This document shows, piece after piece, positions 55,351 to 64,000 of a stretch of DNA of 64,000 nt (position 1 is its first letter; the number at the start of each line of letters is the position of its first letter). A program made the position numbers and the translations under genes. The notes under the pieces were generated by a model. It ran no database searches. It was given only the letters and a program-made list of their open reading frames with translations, and had not been told where the DNA came from. The stretch is from Corynebacterium sp. ACRPH (GTDB lineage Bacteria; Actinomycetota; Actinomycetes; Mycobacteriales; Mycobacteriaceae): NCBI RefSeq assembly GCF_022347285.1, contig NZ_JAKRND010000004.1, positions 1 through 64,000 on the forward strand. Direction: 5' to 3'.

Positions 55351-55866
55351 TTACGCGCTCGCCATTTCCAGCGCGCGGTTTACGCTGAACTGGCGAATTT
55401 CTGCCCGCAGCTGCGCCGCATCGAGCCCTGCGAACTCGCCTTCGTTGACCAGCCGCACATACTCTGCGTACAGGTTTTCCACCCGCGCTCCCCGCACATG
55501 GTCGTAGACCCCGATGAACACCTCTCCCACCGGGTGCCTGTCCTGCGGGTCGGGGCCGGCCACGCCCGTCAGCGCCACCCCAACGTCTGCTCCGCAGCGC
55601 CGTGCCGCACCCTCTGCCAGCTCCGCCGCGGTCTCCGCCGCCACCGGTCCATGCGCGCGCAGGGTTTCCTCGCTCACTCCCGCCAGGTCGTGCTTGAGCT
55701 CTGTTGCATAGACAATGACGCCACCACGCAGGACCGCCGAAGCCCCAGGTACCTCTGCAATCGTGGCCGAGCACAGTCCTGCGGTCAGGGATTCCGCCGT
55801 CGCGATTGTCAGCCCTCGCTGGGTGAACTCCCGGACCAGGCGTTCGGCGGCAGGGTTCACCGTCAT
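55351..55866 (-). CDS. Nicotinamide-nucleotide amidohydrolase, CinA C-terminal type (PncC)
   Basis: A 171-residue single-domain protein of the CinA C-terminal family. The active-site stretch ATAESLTAGLCSATIAEVPGAS and GVALTGVAGPD are typical. PncC deamidates NMN to nicotinic acid mononucleotide in pyridine-nucleotide recycling. The N-terminal MoCF-like domain of full CinA is missing, as in most actinobacterial forms. Its ATG directly abuts the pgsA stop (TAAATG), so pgsA-pncC are coupled. The gene was annotated cinA in relatives. Confidence 0.9.
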   Translation of the reverse strand: MTVNPAAERLVREFTQRGLTIATAESLTAGLCSATIAEVPGASAVLRGGVIVYATELKHDLAGVSEETLRAHGPVAAETAAELAEGAARRCGADVGVALTGVAGPDPQDRHPVGEVFIGVYDHVRGARVENLYAEYVRLVNEGEFAGLDAAQLRAEIRQFSVNRALEMASA

Positions 55867-56469
55867 TTAAGCGTTTTCCTTGCGCGAGTCCAGAATGTAC
55901 TGCACGCCGGTGACAACGGTCTGCACCACGGCCACACCCATCACGATCACGGCGATGGTCTGCACGACCCCGCCGAACGGAAGGATGTAGAGGAACACCG
56001 CCAAGGTCTGCAGAACCGTCTTCAGCTTGCCGCCCTTGGAGGCCGGGACGACGTTGCCCTTGCGCGCCAATACCATGCGCCAAACGGTGATGCCCAGCTC
56101 GCGCACCACGACGATCGCGGTGACCCACCACGGCAGCTCGCTCAAAATGTTCAGGCTGACGAAAGCGGAGATCATCAGTGCCTTATCCGCGATCGGGTCG
56201 GCCAGCTTGCCGAAGTCGGTGATGACCTCGTAGCGCCGAGCCAAGTAGCCGTCCAGCTGGTCGGTGAACATCAACAGGCTAAAGGCAAGCAGTGCCCACC
56301 AGCGGTGGGCCAGGTCGGGTTCAGCACCCGGTACTTCCCAATCCCCGGAGGTCAGGATCAGCCAAAGGAACACCGGGATCAGGGCGATGCGAATGCACGT
56401 GAGTACATTCGGCAAGCTCACGCTGTGGACGAAAGTGCCAAACGAAGATCGCGGTGCTGAAGTATTCAC
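55867..56469 (-). CDS. pgsA: CDP-diacylglycerol-glycerol-3-phosphate 3-phosphatidyltransferase (PgsA)
   Basis: A 200-residue membrane protein with four to five helices. The CDP-alcohol phosphotransferase signature D-x2-DG-x2-AR-x8-G-x3-D-x3-D is read in DQLDGYLARRYE followed by GKLADPIAD. It makes phosphatidylglycerophosphate, precursor of phosphatidylglycerol and cardiolipin. The position between ftsK/terC and clgR equals Rv2746c (pgsA3). It lies 6 bp after terC on the same strand and joins pncC without a gap. Confidence 0.93.
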   Translation of the reverse strand: MNTSAPRSSFGTFVHSVSLPNVLTCIRIALIPVFLWLILTSGDWEVPGAEPDLAHRWWALLAFSLLMFTDQLDGYLARRYEVITDFGKLADPIADKALMISAFVSLNILSELPWWVTAIVVVRELGITVWRMVLARKGNVVPASKGGKLKTVLQTLAVFLYILPFGGVVQTIAVIVMGVAVVQTVVTGVQYILDSRKENA

Positions 56470-56475
56470 AAGTAC

Positions 56476-57495
56476 CTATCCTACCGTGGAGCTCTCTTCG
56501 TTTTCGGCCAGCTTCTTCTTGCCGACCGTCATGCTCAGGACCGTGGTAACCACCAGCACGCCGACGATGACGATAAGCGACAGCTCCACGGAAACCTCAG
56601 GAACGGCAACTCCCTCGCCGCCGTTGATAAACGGCAGGTTGTTCTCGTGCAGCGCATGCAGGATCAGCTTGGTACCGATGAAGGCCAGGATGATGAAAAG
56701 GCCGTAGCCGAGGTACACCAGGCGTTCCAGCAGGCCGTCCAGCAGGAAGTACAGCTGTCGCAAGCCCATCAGAGCCAGAGCGTTAGTCGTGAACACGATG
56801 TACGGTTCGCTGGTAATGCCGTAGATGGCAGGGATGGAGTCGAGGGCGAACAACACATCCACGAAGCCGATGGCCACCAGGGCGATGAAAAGTGGCGTCA
56901 AAACCCTCTTGCCGTTTTCCTTAAACCACAGACGGTCCGACTCGTAGTGATCCGAGACATGGATAAACTTCCGGGTCATCTTGATGACCATCATGTCCTG
57001 CGGGTCCTTTTCCTCCTCGCCAGAGACCTCGTCCCACAGCAGCTTCGCCGCGGTCCACAGCAGGAACAGGCCGAACAGGTAGAAGACGTCAGACCACGCC
57101 TCGATGATCGCCGCACCCAGGGCGATGAAGATACCGCGCAGGATCAGTGCCAGCGCAATGCCGATGAGCAGGACCTTCTGCTGGTACTTGCGGGGGATCT
57201 TAAAGGAGCTCAGGATAAGCGCGAAGATAAAGAGGTTATCCACGCTCAAGGCCTTCTCGGTGATGTAACCGGCGAAGAACTCCAGGCCGTGCTGGTGCGG
57301 GTTACCCGGCTCACCCCAGGTCAGCCAGAGGAAACCGCCGAAGATGCAGGCGAGAGCCACGTAGAACAGGCTCCACAGCGCCGACTCCTTGATGCTCGGC
57401 TCGTGGGGTGTTTTGACGTGGCTGTAGAAATCGAAGACAAAGAATCCGGCGACCACCAGGATGGTGATGGTCCACGTTAAGGCATTTACTTCCAT
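56476..57495 (-). CDS. TerC-family membrane protein, manganese-riboswitch controlled
   Basis: A 339-residue protein with seven to nine helices. TerC motifs are visible as FFAGYITEKALSVDNLFIFALI (first Asp-rich helix, positions 75-96 in part) and FVDVLFALDSIPAIYG (second), whose Asp residues form the ion path. Members such as Alx, YybP/YkoY-linked proteins and MeeY export Mn2+, often to supply secreted enzymes. The leader carries a yybP-ykoY element that can free the SD, so Mn2+ should turn expression on. It starts a terC-pgsA-pncC unit. Confidence 0.9.
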   Translation of the reverse strand: MEVNALTWTITILVVAGFFVFDFYSHVKTPHEPSIKESALWSLFYVALACIFGGFLWLTWGEPGNPHQHGLEFFAGYITEKALSVDNLFIFALILSSFKIPRKYQQKVLLIGIALALILRGIFIALGAAIIEAWSDVFYLFGLFLLWTAAKLLWDEVSGEEEKDPQDMMVIKMTRKFIHVSDHYESDRLWFKENGKRVLTPLFIALVAIGFVDVLFALDSIPAIYGITSEPYIVFTTNALALMGLRQLYFLLDGLLERLVYLGYGLFIILAFIGTKLILHALHENNLPFINGGEGVAVPEVSVELSLIVIVGVLVVTTVLSMTVGKKKLAENEESSTVG

Positions 57496-57501
57496 GGAAA
57501 A

Positions 57502-57541
57502 CCTCCGGTCGATAAAAACTCATCACTAAATAGACCGGAGG
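57502..57541 (-). promoter_or_regulatory. SD-sequestering hairpin of the terC leader
   Basis: On the minus strand CCTCCGGTC (57541-57533) pairs perfectly with GACCGGAGG (57510-57502), which contains the GGAGG SD six bases before the terC ATG. CCTCC (57541-57537) is also the 3' strand of riboswitch helix P1, so the two structures exclude each other. Confidence 0.8.
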
Positions 57542-57671
57542 TCTCCCCTGCCCGTTCCATGAAAGTTGCGAGCCGACATGACCGGGAGGTTCGCGGGGTC
57601 ACCGCAACCTGCCGTGCTGACGATCAATGTCGAGGGCACCAAGCAAGCTTGGCGTTAGGGTACTCCCCTCC
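57537..57671 (-). ncRNA. yybP-ykoY (manganese) riboswitch, terC leader
   Basis: Read on the minus strand it begins GGAGGGGAGTA (57671-57661), the 5' signature of the class, has the L3-type stretch ATCGTCAGCACGGC near the middle and ends GGGGAGACCTCC (57548-57537). P1 is GGAGG with CCTCC. The class binds Mn2+ and controls Mn exporters such as mntP, alx and TerC proteins. A TAGAGT at 57688-57683 may be the -10, starting transcription just before P1. The platform is translational, not transcriptional, because no U tract follows the alternative hairpin. Confidence 0.82.
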
Positions 57672-57719
57672 AACTGCCGACTACTCTACACCCGCCAGAG
57701 GCCGGCTGCGCCATAGGGG

Positions 57720-60700
57720 CTACACGGCTCCGCTCGGCGGGTTGGCCGCGACCACACGCGTCCCGTCATCGCCGGAATCATCGCCGTCGTGAACGCCTTC
57801 GGCCCCCTCGGCATCTGCCTCCATAACTTCCTTGGGCGCGTCCTCGGGGTTCGCGCCCTTGATCATCCAAAGCATCGTGTCGAGCTCCTCGGGCTTCACC
57901 AGCACCTCACGTGCCTTCGACCCCTCGGACGGTCCGACCACTCCGCGGGTCTCCATCAGATCCATCAGGCGCCCGGCCTTGGCGAAGCCGATGCGCAGTT
58001 TGCGCTGTAGCATCGAGGTCGAGCCGAACTGGCTGGTGACCACCAGCTCCACGGCTTGCAGCAGATCCTCCAGGTCGTTGCCGATGTCCGGGTCGATGTC
58101 CTTCTTCGCCTCGGCGGCCTTGTCCTCGGTGACCCCCTCGGTGTAGTCGGGCTCGGCCTGGTCCTTGGCGGCTTCCACGACGGCGTTGATCTCCTCGTCC
58201 GTCACGAAGGCGCCCTGAATGCGCTGCGGCTTGCCCGCACCCTGCGGGATGAACAGGCCATCGCCCATGCCGATCAGCTTCTCCGCGCCGCCCTGGTCCA
58301 GGATCACGCGGGAGTCGGTCGAGGAGCTGGTGGCGAAGGCCAGTCGGGAAGGAACGTTCGTCTTAATCAGGCCGGTGACCACGTCCACCGACGGGCGCTG
58401 CGTCGCCAGGACCAGGTGGATGCCGGCGGCACGAGCCTTTTGGGTGATGCGCACAATCGAGTCCTCGATCTCGCGCGGGGCGGTCATCATCAGGTCGGCC
58501 AGCTCGTCGACCACGCACACGATGTACGGGTACGGGCGGTACTCGCGCTCCGAGCCCAGCGGGGTGGTGATCTCGCCGGACTTAACCTTGCGGTTGAAGT
58601 CCTTGATGTGGCGCACGCGGCTGGCCTTCATGTCCATGTAGCGCTGCTCCATCTCCTCAACCAGCCAAGTAAGAGCGGCAGCCGCCTTCTTTGGCTGGGT
58701 GATGATGGGCGTAATCAGGTGCGGGATGCCCTCGTAGGGGGTCAGCTCCACCATCTTCGGATCCACCAGGATCAGGCGTACCTCGTCCGGCGTGGCGCGG
58801 GTCAGCAGGGAAACCAGCATGGAGTTCACGAAGGCCGACTTACCGGAACCGGTGGAGCCGGCCACCAGCAGGTGCGGCATCTTCTGAATCGAGTGGGCCA
58901 CGAAGTCGCCCTCGATGTCCTTGCCCAGGCCGATGACCATCGGGTCGGCATCACCGCGCACCTTCGGCGCCTCCAGCACGTCGCCGAGGCGCACCATTTC
59001 GCGGTCGGTGTTGGGCACCTCAATGCCCACTGCGGACTTGCCCGGGATCGGGGTCAGCAGGCGCACGTTGTCGGTCGCCACCGCGTACGCCAGGTTGGAC
59101 TGCAGGTTCGTGATCTTGGAGACCTTCACGCCCGGGCCGAGTTCTACCTCGTAGCGGGTCACTGTCGGCCCGCGGCTAAAGCCCGTCACCTGCGCGTCGA
59201 CGTTGAACTCCTCGAACACCTCGGTGATCGCCTCGATCATCCGATCGTTGGTTTCGCTGCGGGTCTTCGGCGCATCGCCGTTGAGCAGCAGGTCCGTCGA
59301 CGGCAGCGCGTAGTCGCTTTCTTCCTTGTTCGTTGTGGCTTTCTCTGCGACCTTATCTGTGACGCCCTCAGCCACGTCCTCTTCCAGCTCCGACTTCGGC
59401 GTGGAGGCTGGAACCGCAGCAGCGTCGATCCCCGAGCGGGCGATGATGGCCTGTCGCACCGAGTCACGGGAGTCGGCTACGGGATCCCGCTTGGGCTCAG
59501 GCTTGGACTCTGCCTCGTCGTCATCCAGCAGCTCTGCGACGTCCTCTACCTGTGGTGCAGGCTTCGGCTGGGTGCGCTTAGACTCCGGGCGCTTTGGCTG
59601 GGGGCACTTCGGTTGGGTGCGCTTGCGACGCTGCGGTGCGCGGGAGGACGCAGTGTCGAGCACCAGGGTCTCGTTGGAGTCAGCCGCGTCGTCTACGTCG
59701 CTCCCCTGTTCCTCCACCGGGTAGTTGTCCATCGGCGTCCGGCGGGCGGCGCGGGTGATCTGACGATCGACGTGGCCATACTGATCGTCCTCGTCAACGT
59801 CGTTGGATTGGTCTTCGTAGTCGGCGTAACCATCGCTACCGCGACCATCACGCCAACTGCCCACACCCAGGAAGTCAGCTGCAAGGGTATAGATCTGTTT
59901 TACCGTCAGACCCGTGAGCTGCAGTGCGCCGTACACAATGGCCAGCAGTAGCAGAGGAACGGCCAGGTAGACGCTAAAGCCAACGGCCATCGGCGTACCG
60001 ATAGCCTGGCCGACAAGGCCGCCCGCGCTCGCCTTTCCGGCACTATCAGTGGGCTGGCCGGCGAAGATATGAATGAGCCCCAGCATCGGCAGAACTACCA
60101 GCGCGGAGCCGATCCACAGGCGGACGGTGGAACGCTGGGTGCGCTCGATGCCGACCATCAATACCCAGGCGGCGAAGACCATGGCGATCGGGACTACGTA
60201 TCCGCCCGCGCCGATGATCCAGGTGAGAATTCCCGCGATGCCGTTACCCACGGCACCGCCCACTCCAAACCAGAGGGTTCCAGCCAGGATTAGGGCTACG
60301 GCGAACACGCCGATGGCCGCACCGTCGTAGGAGCCGCCGATGCGCATCGGTCCTGCACCTTCGCTGGGGTCTTGGGCGCTGAAGTCGGCGTCAAAACCAT
60401 CGTCCTCAGTGTCCGGCGTCCAACCGTCACCAGCGCGCGAACCACGACCCGAATCAAGCTTCTTGACTTGACTATTGCGCGAACTCCGCTGCTTCCCCTT
60501 CTTGGAGATCACCTGGGTTTCCGCCTCCTCTAGAAAATCTGCGTCGTCATAAGAATCAAAGTCACCTGCGTCACGGCGGGTCGCTAGGCGGCGAGTCAAG
60601 CCACCGATACCCCGTGCCGCTCCACTAAACGCAGACCCCAGCGAGTGGCCGACCACGCCGAAGGCGCTGCCGGTCCTCTCGAAGTCTTCGCCCCCGGCAT

Positions 60701-60836
60701 AGCCAGAATAACCGGCACCGACCGGCGCTGCGGATCGAGTATCTTCAAACCCACCGCGACGGCCGGAGCCCGGCCGGTTGGCGTGTGCGCCCCTTCCGCG
60801 GGGCGCAGAGCTGCGAGAACGACTAGTGACAGACAT
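57720..60836 (-). CDS. ftsK: DNA translocase FtsK
   Basis: About 1038 residues. An N-terminal basic/Gly-rich region and four to five membrane helices (about 165-320) are followed by a long Pro/Gln/Lys linker (about 400-490 with [10 protein letters not shown] repeats) and the RecA-like motor. Walker A is [10 protein letters not shown] and Walker [11 protein letters not shown]. The C-terminal gamma winged helix ([23 protein letters not shown]) reads KOPS. FtsK moves the terminus at division. ATG 60836 is preferred, 60872 is an alternative. The 3' end forms the edge of the terC promoter. Confidence 0.96.
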   Translation of the reverse strand: MSVTSRSRSSAPRGRGAHANRPGSGRRGGFEDTRSAAPVGAGYSGYAGGEDFERTGSAFGVVGHSLGSAFSGAARGIGGLTRRLATRRDAGDFDSYDDADFLEEAETQVISKKGKQRSSRNSQVKKLDSGRGSRAGDGWTPDTEDDGFDADFSAQDPSEGAGPMRIGGSYDGAAIGVFAVALILAGTLWFGVGGAVGNGIAGILTWIIGAGGYVVPIAMVFAAWVLMVGIERTQRSTVRLWIGSALVVLPMLGLIHIFAGQPTDSAGKASAGGLVGQAIGTPMAVGFSVYLAVPLLLLAIVYGALQLTGLTVKQIYTLAADFLGVGSWRDGRGSDGYADYEDQSNDVDEDDQYGHVDRQITRAARRTPMDNYPVEEQGSDVDDAADSNETLVLDTASSRAPQRRKRTQPKCPQPKRPESKRTQPKPAPQVEDVAELLDDDEAESKPEPKRDPVADSRDSVRQAIIARSGIDAAAVPASTPKSELEEDVAEGVTDKVAEKATTNKEESDYALPSTDLLLNGDAPKTRSETNDRMIEAITEVFEEFNVDAQVTGFSRGPTVTRYEVELGPGVKVSKITNLQSNLAYAVATDNVRLLTPIPGKSAVGIEVPNTDREMVRLGDVLEAPKVRGDADPMVIGLGKDIEGDFVAHSIQKMPHLLVAGSTGSGKSAFVNSMLVSLLTRATPDEVRLILVDPKMVELTPYEGIPHLITPIITQPKKAAAALTWLVEEMEQRYMDMKASRVRHIKDFNRKVKSGEITTPLGSEREYRPYPYIVCVVDELADLMMTAPREIEDSIVRITQKARAAGIHLVLATQRPSVDVVTGLIKTNVPSRLAFATSSSTDSRVILDQGGAEKLIGMGDGLFIPQGAGKPQRIQGAFVTDEEINAVVEAAKDQAEPDYTEGVTEDKAAEAKKDIDPDIGNDLEDLLQAVELVVTSQFGSTSMLQRKLRIGFAKAGRLMDLMETRGVVGPSEGSKAREVLVKPEELDTMLWMIKGANPEDAPKEVMEADAEGAEGVHDGDDSGDDGTRVVAANPPSGAV

Positions 60837-60890
60837 GGCCACCACTCTAGTCGCACTGATCACAGTAGTCACATGAGCAACACGCGCTTT

Positions 60891-60933
60891 GTTCTAAAAA
60901 GATGCTCAGATTCAGCGGAAAACTTTTTAGAAC
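60891..60933. terminator. 11-bp inverted repeat across the stop of the DinB-like gene
   Basis: GTTCTAAAAAG (60891-60901) and CTTTTTAGAAC (60923-60933) are perfect arms with a 21-nt loop. The right arm contains the TAA stop of the TIGR03085-type gene. It is probably the terminator of that gene or part of the ftsK promoter region (the ftsK start is 55 bp further). Confidence 0.55.
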
Positions 60934-61571
60934 ACGTGGCGCTTAATGCGCGCGGTCGTGCCCTCATCCGCAGGGTTCAGAACCACGTCCACCGCGCCGT
61001 CGCGGCCATAGAGCCACATCAGCAGCTCCCCGGCTTCGCCGCTTACCCGCACCTCGTCGGTGGTGTCGGCACCCGCACGAACCACCGTCGGCGCGGAGGC
61101 GTCGGTACGCTCCAGCACCACGTGAATGGTCGAGGAGCGCAGGAAAAACCTCGCCATCTTCCCCACTGCCTTCCACAGGTCATCCCGGGCGGACTGCGGT
61201 AGGTCGCGGGGAGCGTACTCCCCTCCCCCACGGCGCAGATCCTCGTGGTGGACGAAGTTCTCGGCGAGGTTGGCGTACTTGTCCGCCAGTCGCAATGGGT
61301 TCCACGTCGGCGGACCGTTGCGGTACATCTCCACCAGCTCTGCGTACGGCTTGGACTCGTAATCGTGGCTGACGGAATCCAGACGATTGGCAAGCCCCTT
61401 GAAGAACATGCCAGCGGCAGCATCCGGACGGTACTCGCGGATAACGAGGTGGACCACCAAATCGCGAGCAGTCCAGCCCGCGCACAACGTAGGTGCGTCT
61501 GGACTGGACTGCTGTAGAAGGTTCGCCAGGGCTTCGCGTTCCGCTTGGGAGGTGTTCATGTTGTGTTCCAT
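60927..61571 (-). CDS. TIGR03085-type metal-binding protein (DinB/maleylpyruvate-isomerase fold)
   Basis: A 214-residue protein of the actinobacterial TIGR03085 family. The N-terminal helix bundle has LCAGWTARDLVVHLVIRE, whose His residue together with HHEDLRRGGG and similar residues forms the metal site of the DinB/MDMPI fold. The C-terminal 80 residues (VRVSGEAGELLMWLYGRDGAVDV) resemble the MDMPI C domain. A thiol-dependent transferase function, possibly mycothiol-linked, is plausible but unproven. ATG 61571 is taken; ATG 61559 is possible. The rnj gene ends just downstream in transcription order of the neighbour strand. Confidence 0.85.
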   Translation of the reverse strand: MEHNMNTSQAEREALANLLQQSSPDAPTLCAGWTARDLVVHLVIREYRPDAAAGMFFKGLANRLDSVSHDYESKPYAELVEMYRNGPPTWNPLRLADKYANLAENFVHHEDLRRGGGEYAPRDLPQSARDDLWKAVGKMARFFLRSSTIHVVLERTDASAPTVVRAGADTTDEVRVSGEAGELLMWLYGRDGAVDVVLNPADEGTTARIKRHVF

Positions 61572-61598
61572 GCCACCCCAGCGTAGCGAAACCTTAGG

Positions 61599-63731
61599 CT
61601 ATACGGATTCGCGCGCCTCTTCTTCCTCGAGTTCCTCGACGATCTCGGAGCTCATCGGCACAACGGTAGGCACGATCATCGGCTTGCGGTTCCACTTGTC
61701 GGAGATCAGTTTGCCCACCTTGCGGCGGATGGCCTGTGCCATGCGGTAGGGATCGTTCTCGCCCTCGCCAGCCAGGTCGATCATGACGTTGTCGACCTTC
61801 TCCTGGATCTCCTTGAGCATGTCGCGGGCATCATCGGAGAAGCCCTTGGCCTGCACGCTCGGAGCCTCCAGCGGACGCCCGGTGCGGTTATCGATGACGG
61901 TGGTGATGGAAATCAGGCCACCCTCGGACATCGCGGTGCGGTCCTCCAGAACGCCGCTGTCGATATCGCCCATGCGGGTGCCGTCGACGTACAAGTTACC
62001 GACGGTGATCTGGCCGACCACCTTCGCGTGACCATTGTGTAGGTCGACAACCACGCCGTTCTGCGCCAGCGGAATGTTGTTCGGGTTCACGCCCGTGCTG
62101 ATCGCCAGCTCCTTGTTGGCGCGCAGGTGGCGCCACTCGCCGTGCACCGGCATCGCGTTGCGCGGGCGGGCGGCGTTGTACAAGAACAGCAGCTCGCCGG
62201 AGTAGCCGTGGCCAGAGGTGTGTACCTTCGCGTCGCGGCCCGTAATCACGGTCGCGCCGATCTGTGACAGCATGTTGATCACGCCGAACACTGCTTCCTC
62301 GTTACCCGGAACCAGGGAGGAGGACAGGATAATCAGGTCGCCGTCGCGGACGGTGATCTGGCGGTGCTCGCGGCGGGCCATGCGCGACAGCGCGGCCATC
62401 GGCTCGCCCTGCGTACCGGTCGTAATCAGCACGACCTTGTGCGGAGCCATCTTGGAGGCTTCGTCCATAGAGACGATGGTGCCGCGCGGGACGTTCAGGT
62501 AGCCCATGCGCTCTGCGATCTCCATGTTGCGGATCATGGAGCGGCCGTTGAAGGCAACCTTGCGGTTGGCCGCCACGGCGGCATCCACGGCCGACTGCAC
62601 ACGGGAGACGTTCGATGCGAAGGAGGCGATGATGACGCGCTGCTTAGCGTCGCGCACCAGGCGCTTCAGCGTTGGCGCGATGTCAGCCTCGGAGCCGGAA
62701 ACGCCCGGGGTGGTGGCATTGGTGGAGTCACACAGGAACAGGTCGACGCCCTCGTCGCCGAAGCGAGACAGCGCAGGAAGATCCGTCGGACGCCCGTCCA
62801 GCGGGGTCTGGTCCAGCTTGATGTCGCCGGTGTGCACCAGCAGGCCAGCGCCGGTCTTCAGCGCGATGCCCAGACAGTCCGGGATGGAGTGGTTCACTGC
62901 GAAGAAGCGCAGGTCAAACGGGCCACGGCTCTCGTGGGAGTTCTCGTCGACCTCGATCAGCTTCGGGCGCTGGCGGTGCTCCTGAGTCTTCGCTGCGATC
63001 AAGGCGCAGGTGAAGCGGGAGGCAATGATCGGAATGTCCGCGCGCTGCTTCAGTAGCCACGGGATAGCACCGATGTGGTCCTCGTGGCCGTGGGTGATGA
63101 CCAGCGCTTCCACGCGGTCCCACTTGTCCTCCAGGTAGCTGAAGTCCGGCAGGATTAGGTCCACGCCCGGCTCACCGGAGCTCGGGAACAGCACGCCACA
63201 GTCGATGATCAGCAGGCGGCCTTCGTACTCGAAAACCGTCATGTTGCGGCCGATCTCGGAGATGCCGCCCAGCGCGACGATGCGCAGGCTGCCCTTCGGC
63301 TGCTTCGGCGGCTTCGGCAGGCGCTGCGTCAGGTCCGCGCCCTGCATGGTCTTCAGCGCGCCCTTGCGACGGTCGCCACCACGACCCCGGCCGCGGCCCT
63401 TGCCGCCGCCGTTGTTCCGGTTGCCGCTGTTGTTGCTGTTATTGCTGCCGTTGTTACCACCGTTGCCACGGCCGCGACCACGGGAGCGACGATTACGGTT
63501 GCGGTTGCCGCCACCGTTGTTGTTCTTGTTGCCGCCGTTATCGGCAGAGCCGTTGTTATCGTTGCCGCCGGAGTTGTTGTTGGCGTTGTTCTTAGCGACG
63601 CCACCATCGTTGAAAACCGTCGCAGCCTCAGCGTTGGAGACAGCGGTGTTATCCGATTGTGCTTCCGCTTCCGCGCTCGGCGGAGCGGCCTTCCGAGTAA
63701 CCTTGCGGCCTCGGGAACGTTGTTCAGTCAT
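61599..63731 (-). CDS. rnj: Ribonuclease J
   Basis: About 710 residues. Residues 1-150 are low complexity, rich in Asn, Gly and Arg (NNGGGKGRGRGRGG), an RNA-binding-like extension as in corynebacterial RNase J. The metallo-beta-lactamase domain has ITHGHEDHIGAIP, NHSIPD and HTGDIKLD, and beta-CASP residues. It matures and degrades mRNA and rRNA from 5' ends. ATG 63731 is used; an earlier in-frame start at 63821 lies inside dapA. It is 7 bp after dapA, a conserved dapA-rnj pair (Rv2753c-Rv2752c). Confidence 0.95.
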   Translation of the reverse strand: MTEQRSRGRKVTRKAAPPSAEAEAQSDNTAVSNAEAATVFNDGGVAKNNANNNSGGNDNNGSADNGGNKNNNGGGNRNRNRRSRGRGRGNGGNNGSNNSNNSGNRNNGGGKGRGRGRGGDRRKGALKTMQGADLTQRLPKPPKQPKGSLRIVALGGISEIGRNMTVFEYEGRLLIIDCGVLFPSSGEPGVDLILPDFSYLEDKWDRVEALVITHGHEDHIGAIPWLLKQRADIPIIASRFTCALIAAKTQEHRQRPKLIEVDENSHESRGPFDLRFFAVNHSIPDCLGIALKTGAGLLVHTGDIKLDQTPLDGRPTDLPALSRFGDEGVDLFLCDSTNATTPGVSGSEADIAPTLKRLVRDAKQRVIIASFASNVSRVQSAVDAAVAANRKVAFNGRSMIRNMEIAERMGYLNVPRGTIVSMDEASKMAPHKVVLITTGTQGEPMAALSRMARREHRQITVRDGDLIILSSSLVPGNEEAVFGVINMLSQIGATVITGRDAKVHTSGHGYSGELLFLYNAARPRNAMPVHGEWRHLRANKELAISTGVNPNNIPLAQNGVVVDLHNGHAKVVGQITVGNLYVDGTRMGDIDSGVLEDRTAMSEGGLISITTVIDNRTGRPLEAPSVQAKGFSDDARDMLKEIQEKVDNVMIDLAGEGENDPYRMAQAIRRKVGKLISDKWNRKPMIVPTVVPMSSEIVEELEEEEARESV

Positions 63732-63738
63732 ATTTTCC

Positions 63739-64000
63739 CTATACCCCTGCTGCCTGCAGGTCTTGAGCCAGCTGATCCATCTCAGCTGCTGTTGGTTCGA
63801 TAATGGGAAGACGCGGTGCACCCACGTCCTTCCCCTTTAGCTTCAGTGCTGCCTTCGCGAATGTCACGCCCCCGAGGCGGGCCTGTGCCTTCTGTAGCGG
63901 CTGCAGTTGCACTGCGATGCTACGGGCGGTGGCAATGTCGCCTGCGTCGAACGCATCCCTCATCTGCTTGAGCTGTCGCGTTGCTACGTGGCCAATCACA
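63739..64000 (-). CDS. dapA: 4-hydroxy-tetrahydrodipicolinate synthase DapA, 3' end (partial)
   Basis: Only the C-terminal 86 residues are inside the window; the gene continues past position 64000. The segment includes ARSIAVQLQPLQKAQARLGG, FAKAALKLKGKDVGAPRLPI and the terminal helix AEMDQLAQDLQAAGV, matching the end of DapA. The enzyme condenses pyruvate with aspartate semialdehyde in the lysine/diaminopimelate pathway, linking to dapF. It ends 7 bp before rnj. The active-site Lys is not visible here. Confidence 0.85.
   Translation of the reverse strand, partial: VIGHVATRQLKQMRDAFDAGDIATARSIAVQLQPLQKAQARLGGVTFAKAALKLKGKDVGAPRLPIIEPTAAEMDQLAQDLQAAGV

Noticed and set aside
58056-59951. 631-codon open frame antisense to ftsK
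   Set aside because: Same codon-bias effect; rich in His, Gly and Arg with no domain.

Overview
The window is core chromosome of a high-GC actinobacterium, and everything points to Corynebacterium. It has an AftC-type arabinofuranosyltransferase, a DtxR whose metal ligands sit at the same residue numbers as in C. diphtheriae, paired sigA/sigB, PspA-ClgR, bioYMN, and a string of DUF families typical of Corynebacteriales (DUF3000, 3159, 3710, 3093, 4193, 3039, 3099, 4192, 3046). The gene order follows the Mycobacterium tuberculosis Rv2673-Rv2753c and C. glutamicum cg2077-cg2161 backbone from memory. No PTS genes lie beside the sugR-type regulator, and a secreted ceramidase gene sits between oxyR and hrpA. 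Both fit a lipophilic, skin-associated species of the C. jeikeium type, but the species call is inference. No phage, transposon or CRISPR array was seen.

Layout. 1-500: tRNA cluster Gly-Cys-Val-Gly, with the Gly gene and its promoter tandemly duplicated, ending in a terminator. 0.55-2.2 kb: aftC-msrB. 2.3-5.7 kb: haem genes chdC, hemY, hemE. 5.8-13.9 kb: DUF3000, rnd, dxs, an RNA uracil methyltransferase, DUF3159, DUF3710, dut, DUF3093, DUF4193. 14-25 kb: suhB, ppgK, sigA, a helicase pair, a methyltransferase, dtd, sigB, dtxR. 25-39 kb: galE, DUF4192, PAC2 protein, DUF3516 helicase, oxyR, ceramidase, hrpA, nrdR. 39-44 kb: divS-like/lexA SOS locus, sugR-like regulator, hflX. 43-51 kb: dapF, miaA, DUF349, a membrane protein, miaB, recX, recA. 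51-64 kb: DUF3046, bioYMN, pspA, clgR, pncC, pgsA, terC, ftsK, a DinB-like protein, rnj and the 3' part of dapA.

Regulation visible in the sequence. The terC leader carries a yybP-ykoY (manganese) riboswitch whose P1 strand also pairs with the Shine-Dalgarno sequence. sigB and clgR have matching SigH-type promoters (GGGAAC, 17-bp spacer, CGTT). recA has a perfect SOS box and lexA/divS have degenerate ones. bioYMN has a BioQ-type palindrome. The window thus joins stress response (sigB, clgR-pspA, oxyR, SOS), metal homeostasis (dtxR, Mn switch) and cell-envelope and cofactor metabolism.

Sequence oddities. By hand count TAG ends 32 of 58 genes and TGA only 8. Convergent gene pairs repeatedly end in a shared CTAG or in duplicated CTAG-bearing elements. 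Five A/T-only tracts that are fully or nearly palindromic occur in otherwise GC-rich DNA, three of them encoding Lys-Ile-Phe as AAA-ATT-TTT.
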